From Hymenobacter profundi (GTDB lineage Bacteria > Bacteroidota > Bacteroidia > Cytophagales > Hymenobacteraceae): DNA of 34,016 nucleotides. Numbering within the stretch: position 1 is the stretch's first letter; each line of letters opens with the position of its first letter. A program made the translations under genes and the position numbers. The stretch lies in assembly GCF_019334315.1 (NCBI RefSeq), contig NZ_JAHWGL010000054.1, positions 1 to 34,016 of the forward strand, given 5' to 3'. The notes below the pieces were generated by a model. The model had not been told where the DNA came from and did no database searches. It saw only the letters and a list, made by a program, of their open reading frames with translations. This document shows positions 1 to 8,400 of this stretch, piece by piece.

Positions 1-80
1 CCTTGTCACGATAGAATGACAGACGTACCAACGACTCGTTCTCGCGTGAGAAGGTCCTTCGCAAGCTCAGGATGACAAGG
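1..80. repeat. dispersed inverted-repeat element, fragment
   Basis: The stretch from about 37 to 80 (GTGAGAAGGTCCTTCG, then GCTCAGGATGACAAG) closely matches the right arm of a complete inverted repeat at 27685-27784. The left part (GTCACGATAGAATGACAG, ACGACTCGTT) is a degenerate match to the rest of that element. Directly after it, at 81-100, lies a degenerate GCGCAGCACGACAAG copy of the short tail repeat that also follows the 27685 element. It sits downstream of the TonB-C gene and is probably a non-coding repeat; the window edge cuts off its context. Confidence 0.6.
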
Positions 81-129
81 AGGCGCAGCACGACAAGTAC
101 TTTCCTTTAGCGTTAATCATCTTAATTAC

Positions 130-609
130 TTATTCAAATTTCGTTTTGCCCTGCTCTACCTTCAGGTTCTTGGAGTTGCCGAAGGGCACAGGCACACGCA
201 CCAACACTGCTACCGGCTGGCCCTTGCGAGTGGCCGGCTGCCAGGCGGGCATAAGGGCCAACACGCGCAGGGCCTCGGCGTCGCAGGCGGGCGAGAGACT
301 TTGCACCACGGTTGGGTTTTGCAGCTTGCCATCGGCCGCCACAGTGGCCTGTACCACCACATCGCCCGCCACGTTGCTGACGCGTGCCGCCTCCGGATAC
401 TTTACCTGTTGCTGAAAAAAAGCACTTAGGGCCTCGGTGCCGCCCGGAAACTGTGGGGCCACATCGGGGCGGTTAGCGGCGGGGGCGCGCTGAGCCTGCA
501 TCCGACCAGCGCGCAACTCAGTGGGCTGCTTGGCCGGCGGGGTAGGAGTTTGGGCCTGCGCCATAATACCCGCAAGAAACAGCAGGCAGATGAAGAACAG
601 ATGTTTCAT
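130..609 (-). CDS. TonB C-terminal domain protein, periplasmic
   Basis: A 159-residue protein. Residues 1-20 form a signal peptide (MKHLFF, a hydrophobic run, then AQAQ). A Pro/Gln/Ala-rich linker follows, and a TonB C-terminal domain fills about residues 48-145: FPGGTEAL, then KYPEAARVSNVAGDVVV, then CDAEALRVLALMPAWQPA, which are hallmarks of Bacteroidetes TonB/energy-transducer domains. Classical TonB has an uncleaved N-terminal membrane anchor, whereas here the N-terminus looks cleavable, so the protein is probably free in the periplasm and may not transduce energy itself. I chose the ATG at 609 because the longer frame would start with TTG at 627 and the signal peptide begins at this ATG. 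The domain call is firm; the role is unknown. Confidence 0.85.
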   Translation of the reverse strand: MKHLFFICLLFLAGIMAQAQTPTPPAKQPTELRAGRMQAQRAPAANRPDVAPQFPGGTEALSAFFQQQVKYPEAARVSNVAGDVVVQATVAADGKLQNPTVVQSLSPACDAEALRVLALMPAWQPATRKGQPVAVLVRVPVPFGNSKNLKVEQGKTKFE

Positions 610-676
610 AGCGGAGGGGTAGTCCAAAATATAGCTTCAGACCAGCGCACAAAGGTACGCTACCCCTCAACAACCT

Positions 677-2161
677 CTACACCGCAGGGTTCAATTCGCG
701 AGTAGCGGCGGGCCGGGAAATTAGCAGGAGGCCGATAAACGTGAGGATACCGTTGAGTATCAGGATTTCAAAGCCAAACTCGTAGTCCCACCACGCTTTG
801 GAATTGGCGTTGATAAACCACGTGACGAGAGGGGCCGCGAAGCACACGGGCAGTACCAGCCGGTCGTGCAGGCCGCGGCCGGTGAAGATACCGAAAGAGT
901 AGAGTCCCAGTAGCGGCCCATAGGTGTAGCCCGCCGCCTTGAACACGGCCGTAATCACGCTTTGGTCGTTGATGGCCCGGAAAATCAGGATAATGACAAT
1001 CAGCACCAGCGAGAAGCCAAAGTGCGTGAGCTGGCGCACCTGCTTCTGCTTGCGCTCGTCGTACTGCTTGATATCCAGCATATCCACGCAGAAGGAGGTC
1101 GTGAGGGCCGTCAGGGCCGAGTCGGCGGAGGCATAGGTGACGGCAATGATGCCCAGGATGAACACGACGCCCGCAAACAGGGAGAAATGGTTGGTAGCCA
1201 GCAGCGGAAACACGTTGTCGCCGATGACTTTGCCGGTAGCCGGGTTGGTGGGTAGGGCAATGCCCTTGGCTGCGGCAAACTGGTAGAGCAGCACGCCCAG
1301 CGACAGGAAAAACACGTTCACAATCACAATGGCAATCGTGAACCAGAACATATTTTTCTGCGCGTCTTGGAGGTTGCGGCAGCTCAGGTTCTTCTGCATC
1401 AGGTCTTGGTCGAGACCGGTCATCACGATGGTGATGAAGGCGCCCGAGGCGAATTGCTTCCAGAAAAACTTGTCGTCTTTGGGGTCGGAGAAGTAGATCT
1501 GCGACATGGCGCTTTCCTTCACCGTTTTCACCAAGCCAGCAAAACCCAGGTTCAGCTCGTCGGCCATCAGGTAGATGCTCACGCCCACGCACACCAGCAT
1601 GGCCAGGGTTTGGAAGGTGTCAGTCCAGAGAATGGTTTTGAGGCCGCCGCGAAAGGTATACAGGTAAATCAGCAGAATGCTAACCGATACGGTAACGGCA
1701 AACGGCACGCCCAGCCCATCGAACACGGCAAATTGCAGCACGCCCGCCACCAGAAACAGCCGGAACGCCGCGCCTACCGCCCTGGAAATCAAGAAGAAAA
1801 AAGCGCCCGTTTTGTAGCTCCAAAACCCAAACCGCTGCTCCAGGTAGGTGTAGATAGACACCAACTGCAAGCGGTAGTAAAGTGGCATCAGCACGGTGCC
1901 AATTACCAAGTAACCTATCGTATAGCCCAGTACCACAGCCATGTAGCTCCAGGCCTGCCCCTGCACCATGCCCGGAATGGAGATGAACGTGACGCCCGAC
2001 AGCGAGGTGCCAATCATGGCAAACGCCACCATGTACCAGGGGGCGTTGCGGTTGGCAATGAAAAACGACTCGCTAGTGGCCTTCTGCGATGTGAGGATCG
2101 AGATGATGACGAGCACCACGAAGTAGCCCGCAATCAGGCTCAGGATGAGGGTAGGGGACAT
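677..2161 (-). CDS. sodium:solute symporter (SSS family)
   Basis: A 494-residue integral membrane protein with about 13-14 hydrophobic segments spread over its whole length. This is the size and topology of the sodium:solute symporter family (LeuT fold), which couples inward sodium flow to uptake of sugars, amino acids, vitamins or other organic solutes across the inner membrane. Family-like features include an early GTSLSGVTFISIPGMV segment and the PLYYRLQLVSIYTYLEQRFG loop, which resembles the conserved P-x-Y-x(4)-T-x-Y-x-Y-L-x-x-RFG pattern. The substrate cannot be read from the sequence. The gene is probably monocistronic; a 26-bp inverted repeat separates it from the upstream TolC gene. 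The start is ATG at 2161. Confidence 0.9.
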   Translation of the reverse strand: MSPTLILSLIAGYFVVLVIISILTSQKATSESFFIANRNAPWYMVAFAMIGTSLSGVTFISIPGMVQGQAWSYMAVVLGYTIGYLVIGTVLMPLYYRLQLVSIYTYLEQRFGFWSYKTGAFFFLISRAVGAAFRLFLVAGVLQFAVFDGLGVPFAVTVSVSILLIYLYTFRGGLKTILWTDTFQTLAMLVCVGVSIYLMADELNLGFAGLVKTVKESAMSQIYFSDPKDDKFFWKQFASGAFITIVMTGLDQDLMQKNLSCRNLQDAQKNMFWFTIAIVIVNVFFLSLGVLLYQFAAAKGIALPTNPATGKVIGDNVFPLLATNHFSLFAGVVFILGIIAVTYASADSALTALTTSFCVDMLDIKQYDERKQKQVRQLTHFGFSLVLIVIILIFRAINDQSVITAVFKAAGYTYGPLLGLYSFGIFTGRGLHDRLVLPVCFAAPLVTWFINANSKAWWDYEFGFEILILNGILTFIGLLLISRPAATRELNPAV

Positions 2162-2167
2162 GGACTT

Positions 2168-2270
2168 TAGCTGTTAGCTTTTGGCTGTTAGCTGATAGCG
2201 CCGATGTGAAGGTCGACAGCTACAACAAGAACCTCAAAGCTAACAGCTAACAGCCAAAAGCTAACAGCTA
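2168..2270. repeat. 26-bp perfect inverted repeat (AGCTAACAG family)
   Basis: The arms 2168-2193 and 2245-2270 are exact reverse complements built from AGCTAACAG/CTGTTAGCT units, with a 51-nt spacer. The right arm also carries an extra tandem AGCTAACAG unit. The element fills the gap between the end of the TolC gene and the start of the symporter gene, so transcripts leaving the efflux operon would fold here. It could act as a terminator or RNA stabiliser, but it has no T-run and looks more like a dispersed repeat. Confidence 0.75.
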
Positions 2271-2276
2271 CTCATC

Positions 2277-3800
2277 CTACTCATTGCCCAGTGTGCGCGT
2301 GCCGGCATAGTAATACAGCTCGGCCAGCGACTTTTCGTAGTTGGCGCGCATGCTTTCCTGCTTGAGACGCAGTTCAATGAGCTTGCTTTCGCGGGCGTTG
2401 ATGAGGAAAATCGTGCTTTCGCCCAACTCAAACTTTTGCAGCTCAGCCTGCAGCAAAATCCGCTGATTGACAATGGCTTGCTCCTGCACGGCCAATTGAC
2501 GTTCGTAGGCCTTGAGGGTATTGTACTTGGCGCTGACCTGGTTGGCAATCATGCGGCGGCTGTTCTGCTGCTCCAGCGTGGCATCCTGCACCTTGATGCG
2601 GGTTTGCCAGAGCTTGCCGCGCTCCTTGCGTAGGAACAGCGGGAAGGCAAAGTCTACCCCTACCTTGTAATTGTCGCGGCCGAAGTCGTAGTAGCCGGGC
2701 ACCTCGGGGCGGTAGAAGTCGCCGCGACTGAGCAAATAGCCACTCACGTTCACGGTGGGCTTCAGCAACTCGCGGCGGTAGCGTACCTCCACGCCCAACT
2801 GCCGAATTTTGGCGTCGAGCTTGAGTAAGGTAGGATGGCGGTTGGCCGCAAAATCCTGGAGCTGCTCATACGTCAGACTGTCGACTGTGCGCATGGTAGG
2901 CAGCTGCGGCACAGCATAGGCGGGCAACTCCGCAGGTTGGCCGTCTTTGGTCCAAAGGTAATTCGATAAGAGCAAGCCAGCGTTCTGCTGCTCCACCTGC
3001 AACTGCGCGAATTGTACCAAGCGGTCCTGCACCGTAATCTGTGCCTCCACTGAGTCAATGGGGGCTTGGTCGCCCAGTTGGGCGCGGCGGCTGGTACCCT
3101 GGAAGCGGGTTTCGGCCAGCTCTACCCCCTCCTGAATGAGCAGCATTTGCTGGTAGTTGAAGTACCAGTTCCAGTACGCCTGCGTTGCCTCCAGCCAGAT
3201 GGTGTTGATCTGCTTCACCTGATCGGCCTCGGCGGCGTCGACCATGATTTTGGCTTGGCGCAGCGTACTGCGGCGGGCGTCAATCAACAGGCCCTGCCCC
3301 AACGGCACCGACAGGCCGGCAATGGCCAGGCCGTTGAGCGGGGTGCGGTGCTCGGGATTCACGTAAGTGCCCACCATGCGGTCGTAGCCTACTTTTAGGT
3401 CGATACCGCCCGGCCAGATCGGGACCTTCAACTCGTTTGCCCAGTTGTTGTAGTAGTCGGTGCCGCCAAACAGCTTGCGGTCGAAGCCCGAGCCCAGCTT
3501 GGGGTCGAAGCCGCCGCGGGCCTGCTGCACCTGCGAGCGGGCATCTTCGCTGAGCAGCGCGGCCTGCTTCACCACGGGGTGGTAGGCAAACACCAGCTCT
3601 GCCAAATCTTGCAGCGAGAAAATACGGGCCGTATCTACGGGTGGCCGGTCCTGCGCTAGTTGTTTGGTTTGCAGGGGCGCAGGCTCCAGTCCCGGCGCCT
3701 GGGTAGGGAGGCGGGGCGTTTGGGCCAACGCGGCAAGGGTAGGCAGCAGGATAGCTAGGGGCGTGAGCCAACTAGTCAGCACAAAAAAACGCATCCTCAT
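2277..3800 (-). CDS. TolC-family outer membrane efflux protein
   Basis: A 507-residue protein with an N-terminal signal peptide (MRMRFFVLTSWLTPLAILLPTLAALAQ) and two long alpha-helical, Gln/Ala/Leu-rich repeats typical of the OEP/TolC family. Examples are EATQAYWNWYFNYQQMLLIQ in the first half and LEQQNSRRMIANQVSAKYNT in the second. TolC proteins form trimeric channels through the outer membrane and periplasm for type I secretion and efflux. The ATG at 3800 lies 3 bp after the stop of the HlyD-type gene, so the two are almost certainly co-transcribed, with the ABC membrane protein gene first. It is the last gene of the operon. The exported substrate is unknown. Confidence 0.9.
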   Translation of the reverse strand: MRMRFFVLTSWLTPLAILLPTLAALAQTPRLPTQAPGLEPAPLQTKQLAQDRPPVDTARIFSLQDLAELVFAYHPVVKQAALLSEDARSQVQQARGGFDPKLGSGFDRKLFGGTDYYNNWANELKVPIWPGGIDLKVGYDRMVGTYVNPEHRTPLNGLAIAGLSVPLGQGLLIDARRSTLRQAKIMVDAAEADQVKQINTIWLEATQAYWNWYFNYQQMLLIQEGVELAETRFQGTSRRAQLGDQAPIDSVEAQITVQDRLVQFAQLQVEQQNAGLLLSNYLWTKDGQPAELPAYAVPQLPTMRTVDSLTYEQLQDFAANRHPTLLKLDAKIRQLGVEVRYRRELLKPTVNVSGYLLSRGDFYRPEVPGYYDFGRDNYKVGVDFAFPLFLRKERGKLWQTRIKVQDATLEQQNSRRMIANQVSAKYNTLKAYERQLAVQEQAIVNQRILLQAELQKFELGESTIFLINARESKLIELRLKQESMRANYEKSLAELYYYAGTRTLGNE

Positions 3801-3803
3801 TTC

Positions 3804-5186
3804 CTACTTCTTTTCGACTTTTACAGGCGAGTCGGGTTGTGGCTCAGCCTGTAAGCTAGGTGGGAAGCCGTTGAGCTGTCGCCAGATTTCGTACCATACG
3901 GGCACCGAATCCAGAATTACCCAACCGTATACGCCCGAGCCCAGGCGTAGCTGGGTAGGCCACTTATGGTCGTCGTCGTTGCGGTGTTCGGGGTGAGGCT
4001 CGGGGCGCACCAGCAGGCGGTACTTGCCGTTGGTGCTGCTCACCACGTCAATCACCGTCACCACGCCGCCAAAGGTACCTACAGCCACCGAGGGCCAGCC
4101 CGAAAACTGCACTGCCGGCCAGCCATCAAACTGAATTCGCACCTGCCTGCCCCGCTGAATCAGCGGCACATCCATGGGACGCACATACAGCTCGGCGGCC
4201 AATACCGGCGCTTCGGGCTGCAACGTAGCAATAGACTCGCCTTCCTTGATGGTTTCGCCGATGCCCGCCTTGAGCGTACGCACCACGTAGCCGGTTTGCG
4301 GGGCGCGCACCACGTACAGGCCGCGGCGTACCTCTACGTTGGCAATCTTGTTGCGCAAGGAAGCCACTTCCCCCTCCGACGACGCCCGGCTCGACACAGC
4401 AGAGCTACGATCCGACAAGGTTTTAGCCAAGTCCTGCCCGTACTTGGCGCGCAGGTTACTCAACTCGATAATAGCATTCGCCAGCGATTGGCGGGAGTTC
4501 AGCAGCTTGTTGCGCTGGGCCGTTACCTTGGCTAGGTCTTCCTGTAATTTCAGGCGGCGCGTTTCAATGTCGGTGAGGGAAAACAAGCCGTTTTGGTAGC
4601 CATTCTCGTAGCGGGCCAGGCGGGCTTTGGCAATGTCATAGGAGTTGGTCACGGCCACCAGGTCGGCGCTGTCGCTGGCAACGTAGTTGCGGGCCTGTTC
4701 CACCTTGTTGCGGGCCGATTCCAGTTGCACGTTCAGGGTAGTGCGCAGGGCGGCTAGCTGCTGGTCGGTAGCTTCAATTTTGGCGGTATTGGCCGTCACG
4801 TTGCCGCGCTTGGCCGCCAGCTGTTCAGTTAGGCGTTCGGGCAGGTTAGGGTCAAAATACTCGTCTTTAATTTCAGAAATAGTTAGGATGGTATCGCCTT
4901 TACGCACAAACTGGCCCTCTCGCACGGCCCAGTGCTCTATACGGCCCGCAATCTGGTTTTGCACCGTTTGGGGGCGGTCTTGGGGGCGTAGGGTGGTAAG
5001 CGTGCCAGTGCCCTCAATGGTCTGGCGCCAGGGTAAGAACAGGATAATCAGGAAGATGATACCCACGGCCAGCATCACGCGGCCCAGCGTACGGCTGCCG
5101 TGCGGCACCAGTAGTTCTTTCTGAGAGCGTTGGGGCTGCTCCTGCCATACCGCCTCGTCTACGTTTTGGTTGGATAGGTTAAGCAT
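3804..5186 (-). CDS. HlyD-family periplasmic adaptor (membrane fusion protein)
   Basis: A 460-residue protein with one transmembrane anchor (about residues 36-53), a lipoyl/barrel half (TIEGTGTLTTLRPQ, IAGRIEHWAVREGQFVRKGD) and a long coiled coil of about 200 residues (heptad-like Leu/Ala/Glu/Arg). The second barrel half follows (VVRAPQTGYVVRTLKAG), then a C-terminal beta domain with an acidic/His insertion (HPEHRNDDDH). This is the HlyD/MFP architecture that links an inner membrane transporter to TolC in the periplasm. The start ATG at 5186 overlaps the last 8 bases of the ABC transmembrane gene (stop at 5179), implying translational coupling. The coiled coil is long compared with RND adaptors and fits a type I secretion adaptor. 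Confidence 0.9.
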   Translation of the reverse strand: MLNLSNQNVDEAVWQEQPQRSQKELLVPHGSRTLGRVMLAVGIIFLIILFLPWRQTIEGTGTLTTLRPQDRPQTVQNQIAGRIEHWAVREGQFVRKGDTILTISEIKDEYFDPNLPERLTEQLAAKRGNVTANTAKIEATDQQLAALRTTLNVQLESARNKVEQARNYVASDSADLVAVTNSYDIAKARLARYENGYQNGLFSLTDIETRRLKLQEDLAKVTAQRNKLLNSRQSLANAIIELSNLRAKYGQDLAKTLSDRSSAVSSRASSEGEVASLRNKIANVEVRRGLYVVRAPQTGYVVRTLKAGIGETIKEGESIATLQPEAPVLAAELYVRPMDVPLIQRGRQVRIQFDGWPAVQFSGWPSVAVGTFGGVVTVIDVVSSTNGKYRLLVRPEPHPEHRNDDDHKWPTQLRLGSGVYGWVILDSVPVWYEIWRQLNGFPPSLQAEPQPDSPVKVEKK

Positions 5187-6198
5187 GGGTTCCCTCCGTC
5201 TTTTTCTCGTCCATGGGTAGGTCGGTCACGGCGGCTAGTTTCTCTACCCCCGTTAGCATATCAAACACGGTACTCACGCCAGTCATTAGTTTTTCAATAG
5301 ATCCGCTGATCTGCACAATCAGCACCTCGGCCGCCACGAACTGGCCCAGCGTCATCTGCCGCGACACCACGAACAGCGTGCCGGCAATCAGCAAGCCAGC
5401 CGTGAGCACCGTGCGCAGGGCCACGCCCCAACCATAGTAACTTTTCAGCACCCGGAAGTGGTCGTTGCGGGCGTTCAGGTAATCGGCCGTCAGCTCGTCG
5501 GTGCGCGTGAGGGCACGCTGCTGTTCTTCCTTGCTGTGCCGAAACTGGGGCAGCTCGCGGGCTACCTGCTCCAGCCAGTCCACTGTTTCGTACTTATGCG
5601 CTGATTCTTCAATGCTGGTGCGCAAGGCCCGGCGGTAATTCATGATGTAGATGAACACCAGCATAATGATGGTGAACAGCCCGAACGCAATAAAAATGGG
5701 GTGGTAAAAAGCCAGCACAATCACCCCAAACAGAATCTGAAAGCCCGCAAACATCAAGTCAATCAGAAACTTCGTGAGGCTTTTCTGCACCGTTAGAATG
5801 TCGAAAAAGCGGTTCACCAGCTCCGGCGGATTTTCACCTTCCAGCGCTTCCGGCTTGATGCGGGGTAGGCGATACGCAAACTCGATAGCGGCCTTCGCAT
5901 ACAGACGTTGCTCGATGGCCTCTACCAAGGTCATCTGCCCAATCAGCAAAATGCCGCCCAGTAGCACGCCCAGCACCACTACCCCAATCAGGATATAGGT
6001 AGAGCTGAACACGGCCCCCGTCGAAACGAGGTTAAACACGGCCTGGGTACCCAGGGGTAGGGTGAGGCCAATGAGGCCCGTTAGAATAGCAAAAAACAGA
6101 ATGTAGCGAATCGTGTCGCGTTCTGTGTCGAGCATGCGCGTAAGGCGCTGCCAAGGGGTAGGAGGCGGGAGGCTGGTTGAATGAGACTTAGAAGCCAT
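5179..6198 (-). CDS. ABC exporter transmembrane domain protein lacking an ATPase domain
   Basis: A 339-residue protein matching the type-1 ABC exporter transmembrane fold: six hydrophobic segments (about 31-53, 68-88, 148-168, 170-190, 258-278, 285-305) and exporter-like loops such as LVEAIEQRLYAKAAIEFAYR and ENPPELVNRFFDI. Members of this class are normally 550-700 residues long because a nucleotide-binding domain follows. Here the protein ends about 30 residues after the last helix, with no Walker A, LSGGQ or Walker B sequence. The stop overlaps the next gene, so this is not an obvious frameshift. No N-terminal C39 peptidase domain is present. It is the first gene of a three-gene operon with an HlyD adaptor and TolC. 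An ATPase supplied from elsewhere, or an ATP-independent role, are both possible. Confidence 0.85.
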   Translation of the reverse strand: MASKSHSTSLPPPTPWQRLTRMLDTERDTIRYILFFAILTGLIGLTLPLGTQAVFNLVSTGAVFSSTYILIGVVVLGVLLGGILLIGQMTLVEAIEQRLYAKAAIEFAYRLPRIKPEALEGENPPELVNRFFDILTVQKSLTKFLIDLMFAGFQILFGVIVLAFYHPIFIAFGLFTIIMLVFIYIMNYRRALRTSIEESAHKYETVDWLEQVARELPQFRHSKEEQQRALTRTDELTADYLNARNDHFRVLKSYYGWGVALRTVLTAGLLIAGTLFVVSRQMTLGQFVAAEVLIVQISGSIEKLMTGVSTVFDMLTGVEKLAAVTDLPMDEKKTEGTHA

Positions 6199-6509
6199 GG
6201 AAAAAATTAAGAAAAGAGCGGGCTACCTGAAAACACGTAGCTGGTGCGGCACATTCTCCGCATAGTTGGCTGCGCCGCAGCCGGCAATGGGTAGTCTATT
6301 TACAGCTGCTACCCAGCAGCTCATGTTTTACAGGCATTAGGTAGAAGCATGCTCACTTACGAATGCCAAATTTACGGTGCTTATTGGGAAAAGTCATATT
6401 AATTTGCATTAAAATGATATTAAAAGCTATGATTAATTATAAATATTGCATTTCCTGCTTAACTCATAAGGGTAGATTTTGAGAGTTGAGAAGCACGGCA
6501 ATAAATAGC
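6199..6509 (-). promoter_or_regulatory. AT-rich upstream region and long leader of the efflux operon
   Basis: No gene is visible in these 311 bases. The part at 6380-6480 is markedly AT-rich. On the minus strand a TAAATTTG box at 6367-6374 matches the Bacteroidetes -7 consensus TAnnTTTG, but I see no good -33 partner, so the assignment is weak. If it is used, the transcript has a leader of about 160 nt. That leader contains two short palindromes: GGCTGCGCCGCAGCC at 6269-6283 and GCTGCTACCCAGCAGC at 6304-6319. Confidence 0.3.
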
Positions 6510-7529
6510 CTAAAGCCATTCCTGCCAGGGCATCACCTCGCCTACCGCGGGCGCATGCAGCTCGGCACGGAGCATGCCACCGGCCGCTATTTCTTCTAGC
6601 AGGCGCAGGGGTTCCGAAGCCGGCTCGTCGCTCAGGTCGAAGGTGCCGTAGTGCATGGGCACCACGTGGCCGGCGCGTACTATATTGGTGGCTTTGGCAG
6701 CCTCGTGGGGATTGGTATGACTCATCTCCATCATAAAGGGCGGCTTGTAGGCGCCAATGGGCATAAGCACAATGTCCAGGGGACCAAACTGCTTCTCAAT
6801 GGCCTCAAAATGACCGGCAAGCGACGTGTCGCCGGCGAAATACAGGGTGCTGCCTCCGGGCATGCGAATGAGAAAGGACCCCCACAAGACCTTGTTTAGG
6901 TCGAATACTCCCCGGCGATGCCAGTGCGAAGCGGGCAGGTAGAAGATTTCCAGCGGCGCCTCGGGGCCCAGGTCGTACTGCTGCCACCAACCGGCCTCCT
7001 GCACCGCCAGGGTAGGGGCCATGCCGCGCAGCAGCGGTGCCATACTCAGGGCCGTCAGCACCTGCATCTGCGGGTTCTGGCGGGCCAGCAGCTTCACGGA
7101 GGCCTCGTCGAGGTGGTCGCGGTGGCCGTGGCTGAGCAGCAGGTAGTCGATGTTCGTCAGGTCCTCGGGGCGGCAGGGTAGGGGGTGGCGGCGTTGCAGC
7201 CCGAAGGAGGAAAACAACACCGGATCGGTGAGCAGCGTGACGCCGCCTACCCGCAGCACAAAGGAGGCGTGCCCCAGCCACACCAGCCCGTCCGTGTCAC
7301 TGCGCAGAAACTCCGTGCAGTCTACCACTGCCGGCGCCCAGGTGTCGGCTTTCTTCTCCGCTTTCTGTGGGTTTTCGGTTAGAAATTTCCACCGAAATAC
7401 GTTGGCAAAACTAGGTTCGTACAGCTCTTCGCCATTGCAGTATTCCCGGCCAATCATCTTATTGCCAGGGTATTTGGGTAGAACGGTCAGCAGCTTTTCG
7501 TTGCGATGATAGGTAGGGCGTGAGGACAT
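6510..7529 (-). CDS. MBL-fold metallo-hydrolase (NAPE-PLD/UlaG-like)
   Basis: A 339-residue metallo-beta-lactamase-fold hydrolase. The metal-binding signature SHGHRDHLD spans residues 133-141, preceded by LGHASFVLRVGGVTLLTDPV (84-103). Further expected ligands are in ASHWHRRG (201-208), FAGDTSLAG (Asp234) and PMHYGTFDLS (His293). The long N-terminal region before the fold and the SHWHRRG segment resemble the N-acyl-phosphatidylethanolamine phospholipase D group, so a lipid phosphodiesterase is possible, but the substrate is not proven. There is no signal peptide, so a cytoplasmic location is likely. The gene stands alone on the minus strand. Confidence 0.85.
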   Translation of the reverse strand: MSSRPTYHRNEKLLTVLPKYPGNKMIGREYCNGEELYEPSFANVFRWKFLTENPQKAEKKADTWAPAVVDCTEFLRSDTDGLVWLGHASFVLRVGGVTLLTDPVLFSSFGLQRRHPLPCRPEDLTNIDYLLLSHGHRDHLDEASVKLLARQNPQMQVLTALSMAPLLRGMAPTLAVQEAGWWQQYDLGPEAPLEIFYLPASHWHRRGVFDLNKVLWGSFLIRMPGGSTLYFAGDTSLAGHFEAIEKQFGPLDIVLMPIGAYKPPFMMEMSHTNPHEAAKATNIVRAGHVVPMHYGTFDLSDEPASEPLRLLEEIAAGGMLRAELHAPAVGEVMPWQEWL

Positions 7530-7562
7530 GGGAGGAGGGTAGAGAAGGCAAGAGTAAACACA

Positions 7563-7599
7563 ACCGCCGCGCCCCGGAATGTTCCCGGAGCGCGGCGGT
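7563..7599 (-). terminator. GC-rich hairpin after the small outer membrane protein gene
   Basis: The arms ACCGCCGCGCCCCGG and CCGGAGCGCGGCGGT pair over 15 positions with one mismatch and a 7-nt loop. The hairpin lies about 57 bp past the stop of the 7656-8243 gene on the minus strand, and is followed only by a mildly T-rich stretch (TTGTGTTTACTC). It is a terminator-like structure. Confidence 0.5.
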
Positions 7600-7655
7600 G
7601 GAAGGTAAAGCGAAACGTCGAAGGCCTACGTCGCCTTTATTGAAGCCTTTATGTA

Positions 7656-8243
7656 TCAGAAACCAAAGCCAGGACCATACAGCGGCGCGTAGCCCACGCC
7701 ACTTGCCATACGCACCCCACCCGACACCGTCAGGTTTTCGGTGAGGCGGTAGTCGGCGCGCATGCTCATGCCCTGGCCCATGCTGCCAAAGCCCGCGTAG
7801 GGGTTAACAGTAGGCGACATATCTTTCCAGGCTGTGCCCGTGAGGGCCAGGCGCGGGCTTACGAGGTAGGTGCCGCCACCGTAGATAAGGTAGCGGTTGC
7901 TGACAGCGAAACGGTTGTTGTTGAATAATGCATCAGCAGTAGTCGAGGCCCCGGTCGGCGAGGTGTAGTAGGCCGGATTGATGAACGTACGCATGTACGT
8001 CATGCCGCCGAACACGAAAAAACGCTTGCCCAACTGATGCGTCACCCGCGGGCTGATGTGCATGGCCGAGCCCAACCCACCCGCGAAGGTCGTACCGATA
8101 TTTAGCTGATAGGAAGTGCGGTTGGCCTGTAAGCCGATCAGAGGTGCTTCTACCTCGGCGGCCATCGGAACCACCATAGGCGTTTGGGCCAGCAGTGGGC
8201 CAGCCGATAGAAAAGCTATAGCGAAGGGTAGGGTACGTAGCAT
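7656..8243 (-). CDS. small secreted, probably outer membrane beta-barrel protein
   Basis: A 195-residue protein with a clear signal peptide (MLRTLPFAIAFLSAGPLLAQ). The mature part alternates polar and aromatic/hydrophobic residues with many Gly and Tyr, as in porin-like barrels: SYQLNIGTTFAGGLGSAMHI, KRFFVFGGMTYMRTF, NRYLIYGGGTYLV, MSMRADYRLTENLTVSGGVR, and an aromatic C-terminus (PGFGF). An 8-stranded barrel or outer membrane surface protein is my inference. I recognise no specific family. Strong hairpins bracket the gene on both sides, so it is probably transcribed alone. Confidence 0.75.
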   Translation of the reverse strand: MLRTLPFAIAFLSAGPLLAQTPMVVPMAAEVEAPLIGLQANRTSYQLNIGTTFAGGLGSAMHISPRVTHQLGKRFFVFGGMTYMRTFINPAYYTSPTGASTTADALFNNNRFAVSNRYLIYGGGTYLVSPRLALTGTAWKDMSPTVNPYAGFGSMGQGMSMRADYRLTENLTVSGGVRMASGVGYAPLYGPGFGF

Positions 8244-8323
8244 GGATAGTAGAAGGGAAAGCCCGTATGTTTAGTTTCGACAAGATACGCAACCGCGGTG
8301 CAAACCGGCGAATATTTTACGCA

Positions 8324-8358
8324 AAACAGGCCGCCACGCGTAGCATGACGGCCTGTTT
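8324..8358 (-). terminator. rho-independent-type terminator of glutamate dehydrogenase
   Basis: The arms AAACAGGCCG (8324-8333) and CGGCCTGTTT (8349-8358) are perfect complements with a 15-nt loop. On the minus strand the hairpin follows the dehydrogenase stop by about 43 bp and runs into TTTT. Confidence 0.75.
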
Positions 8359-8400
8359 CTCAAGTAAGTAGCCAAAGGTAAGCGGGCAAATCCCTTCGGT

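Noticed and set aside
1367..2170. 267-codon plus-strand frame opposite the symporter
   Set aside because: His/Gln-rich antisense product of membrane-protein codons, no start context, no family resemblance.
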